Positions 4,648-6,032 of a DNA stretch of 6,032 nt are shown piece by piece. The notes beneath the pieces are model-generated. The model did not search any database. It saw only the letters and a program-made list of their open reading frames with translations, and was not told the DNA's origin. Every line of letters begins with the position of its first letter. The stretch's first letter is position 1. Origin of the DNA: Candidatus Fermentibacterota bacterium (GTDB taxonomy: Bacteria > Fermentibacterota > Fermentibacteria > Fermentibacterales > JCC-6); NCBI GenBank assembly GCA_030607835.1, contig JAUWJE010000130.1:1-6032 (forward strand). Reading direction: 5' to 3'. A program made the translations under genes and the position numbers.

Positions 4648-5127
4648 TTATCTGATTCGCTTGATCAGATGCAGCCCGAATCGCGTCTCCACGATTCCGG
4701 ACATCTCTCCGGGTTCAAGAGCAAAAGTAGCATTCTCAAACTCCTCTATCATCGCTCCGGCTGCAAATTCAGGAAGCATTCCGCTGTCCTGCGCAGTGGT
4801 GCAGTCCGAATACTGGTAAGCCATTTCCTCATAAGTCACATCTCCTGCGAGTATATCAGCCTGAATCCGTTCGACAAGCACCTGCGCTTCTTCCCGAGTG
4901 CGAAGAACTCCACTCGTACTTGTACTATCCCAGCTTATCAGGATATGCCTGGCGCAGATAAAGTCAGGTTGATGAATATCTGATCCTATTCCTGACAGGG
5001 AATCAGTCAGAACAATATCTTCTGAATCAGCGATAATCTCTTCATGGGGTTCTTCAGAAGAACCGCATGAAATCATGAATACGCATGAGCATGAAACGGC
5101 GAACATCAGTACAAAGAATCTTTTCAT
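4648..5127 (-). CDS. Parvulin-type peptidyl-prolyl isomerase lipoprotein
   Basis: A 159-residue envelope protein that catalyses cis-trans isomerisation of peptide bonds before proline, probably helping exported proteins fold. Residues 1-20 form a signal peptide (MKRFF, then hydrophobic) ending at MIS-C with Cys21 as the likely lipidated residue; the M at -3 is not ideal, and Cys13 and Cys15 are further candidates. After an acidic linker (25-55) comes a PpiC/rotamase domain (57-159): ARHILIS (59-65) with the conserved His61, a helix EEAQVLVERIQADILAG, YQYSDCTTAQDSGML (104-118) with Cys109, the substrate-pocket Met126 and Phe130, and TRFGLHLIKRI (148-158) with His153. It is short, lacking the large N-terminal chaperone domain of SurA or PrsA. 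Start chosen from GGAGG seven bases upstream of ATG 5127. It is the first gene of the minus-strand operon. Confidence 0.9.
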   Translation of the reverse strand: MKRFFVLMFAVSCSCVFMISCGSSEEPHEEIIADSEDIVLTDSLSGIGSDIHQPDFICARHILISWDSTSTSGVLRTREEAQVLVERIQADILAGDVTYEEMAYQYSDCTTAQDSGMLPEFAAGAMIEEFENATFALEPGEMSGIVETRFGLHLIKRIR

Positions 5128-5163
5128 GAATCAACCTCCGGTTAATTATCAGTAACCACAAAT

Positions 5164-5194
5164 ATGATAAGGAGTCATCTCTTCGTCCCGTCAA
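5164..5194 (-). promoter_or_regulatory. Candidate promoter of the six-gene minus-strand operon
   Basis: On the minus strand TTGACG (5194-5189, 5 of 6) and TATCAT (5169-5164, 5 of 6) are separated by 19 nt, longer than the usual 17. The start would be near 5157, giving a leader of about 30 nt with the GGAGG ribosome binding site. Both hexamers are good, but the spacing lowers confidence. Confidence 0.4.
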
Positions 5195-5214
5195 AGAAAA
5201 TTGCCTGTTGACAT

Positions 5215-5235
5215 TGGATTATTTGGTCAAATCCA
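5215..5235. promoter_or_regulatory. Dyad TGGATT-N9-AATCCA in the divergent promoter region (possible operator)
   Basis: A 21-bp inverted repeat lies over the -35 region of the candidate aminotransferase promoter and just beside a TTGACA at 5208-5213. Half-site length and spacing suit a dimeric DNA-binding regulator placed between two divergent transcription units. No regulator gene is present in the window to pair it with. Confidence 0.35.
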
Positions 5236-5250
5236 TACCTTGTATATAAC
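5223..5250 (+). promoter_or_regulatory. Candidate promoter of the aminotransferase gene
   Basis: TATAAC at 5245-5250 (5 of 6) is preceded after 16 nt by a weak TTGGTC (5223-5228). A perfect TTGACA at 5208-5213 has no acceptable -10 at normal spacing (about 31 nt from TATAAC), so it is not the partner. Transcription would start near 5257, about 42 nt before the ATG. A second TATAAC at 5259-5264 lacks a -35. Confidence 0.35.
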
Positions 5251-5298
5251 ACGCAATGTATAACATGAATCGTTCAAGTTCCAGAAAGGAGTCAATGC

Positions 5299-6032
5299 AT
5301 GGAGAAAGAGAAATACTTCTCAGATCGGGCATTGGGTATGAAGAGATCGGTTATCAGGGAACTTCTGAAATTGACAGCCAAACCAGGTATAATTTCATTT
5401 GCAGGAGGACTTCCAGCACCATCTACATTCCCTGTAGATCATGTCAGGTACGCGATCGACAAGGTTATTGAAGAAGAAGCACACACTGCATTGCAGTACG
5501 GTCCTACCGAGGGTGATGTAAGACTCCGCGAGGATCTTACAGAAATCATGAAAGCGGAAGGTATCGATACAACACCGGATCATATACTGATTACTACAGC
5601 TTCCCAGCAGGGTCTTGATCTGATTGCAAAAGTATTCCTTAATCCCGGTGATACCTGCATCACGGGTTCCCCTACGTATCTTGGAGGCTTACAGGCATTC
5701 AAGAGTTATCAGGGCGTCCCGATCGGGGTAGAACTTGATGAGCATGGGATGATCCCGGAACACCTCGAAGAGACTATTGCCAGACTGGAAGCTGAAGGAC
5801 GCAGACCGAAGTTCATCTATATTATTCCGGATTTTCAGAATCCGGCAGGTGTGACAATACCTGAAGAAAGAAGAAGAAGGATCCTTGATATAGCGGAAAA
5901 GGGTGAATACCTGATAGTGGAAGACACACCATACAGGCAGCTCAGATACAGTGGAGAGCATCAGGCTACATTCCAGTCCATGGCTCCGGACATGGTCCTC
6001 TCTCTTTACACTTTCTCGAAGTTGCTTCTTCC
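5299..6032 (+). CDS. PLP-dependent class I aminotransferase (2-aminoadipate/LysN-like), cut by the right edge
   Basis: The first 244 residues of a fold-type I, pyridoxal-phosphate aminotransferase. The frame has no stop to the window end. Motifs: ISFAGGLPAPSTFPVD (32-47), typical of the 2-aminoadipate/kynurenine aminotransferase and LysN group; LQYGPTEGDVRLRE (65-78); TTASQQGLDLIAKVFLNPGD (99-118), where the phosphate/ring-stacking segment lies; GSPTYLG (123-129); PDFQNPAG (177-184) with Asn181; EDTPYRQLRY (208-217) with Asp209 and Tyr212 contacting the cofactor; and TFSKLLLP (238 onward) with Lys241 as the Schiff-base lysine. The C-terminal domain is missing. Likely a cytosolic amino-acid or 2-oxo-acid transaminase; the substrate cannot be told from this part (leucine, aromatic and 2-aminoadipate are all possible). 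AAGGAG (5286-5291) stands 7 nt before ATG 5299, fixing the start. No DNA-binding N-terminal domain, so it is not a MocR regulator. It diverges from the minus-strand operon. Confidence 0.93.
   Translation, partial: MEKEKYFSDRALGMKRSVIRELLKLTAKPGIISFAGGLPAPSTFPVDHVRYAIDKVIEEEAHTALQYGPTEGDVRLREDLTEIMKAEGIDTTPDHILITTASQQGLDLIAKVFLNPGDTCITGSPTYLGGLQAFKSYQGVPIGVELDEHGMIPEHLEETIARLEAEGRRPKFIYIIPDFQNPAGVTIPEERRRRILDIAEKGEYLIVEDTPYRQLRYSGEHQATFQSMAPDMVLSLYTFSKLLL

Noticed and set aside
5256..5471. Plus-strand open frame starting at 5256
   Set aside because: Out of frame with the aminotransferase that begins at 5299 with a well-placed ribosome binding site; it is a shadow.

Overview
The window reads as chromosome of a diderm (Gram-negative type) bacterium of middling GC content. 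Two predicted lipoproteins, a SPOR peptidoglycan-binding domain and a parvulin-type prolyl isomerase in the cell envelope support this. The sequence alone does not settle the phylum. Coding density is high on the minus strand, Shine-Dalgarno sites of the GGAGG type are clear, and TTG is used as a start codon at least twice.

Layout, right to left on the minus strand. A tight six-gene block runs from 5127 down to 943: a parvulin PPIase lipoprotein, an RluD-type rRNA pseudouridine synthase, a small membrane protein with a faint EcfT/CbiQ look, TruA (tRNA pseudouridine synthase), a deoxyhypusine-synthase-like protein, and a SPOR-domain lipoprotein. Gaps are 2-6 nt or the genes overlap by 4-17 nt, so this is very probably one operon, with a possible promoter at 5164-5194. 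Two of the six genes modify RNA (rRNA and tRNA), two are envelope lipoproteins, and two have unclear roles. On the plus strand, diverging from this operon, a PLP-dependent class I aminotransferase starts at 5299 and runs off the right edge, ending just past its PLP-binding lysine.

The stretch from 412 to 942 has no credible protein gene but is not empty. It holds a promoter (910-940), a tRNA-Gly(GCC) gene at 663-738, and around that tRNA a set of hairpins whose outer stems all use the same GCGGG/CCCGC-type strands as the tRNA acceptor stem. Two lie upstream of the tRNA (824-856, 766-801) and two downstream (565-614, 492-546). A 30-bp hairpin (607-671) joins the tRNA 3' end to the start of the next unit. 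Several positions that would be mismatches on the plus strand are G-U pairs in the minus-strand RNA, which hints that the structures act, or acted, as RNA. This is the most unusual part of the window.

Left of the array, a separate transcription unit (promoter 431-460) encodes a small antibiotic-biosynthesis-monooxygenase-like (dimeric alpha/beta barrel) protein at 402-76. The first eight codons of another minus-strand gene may run off the left edge.
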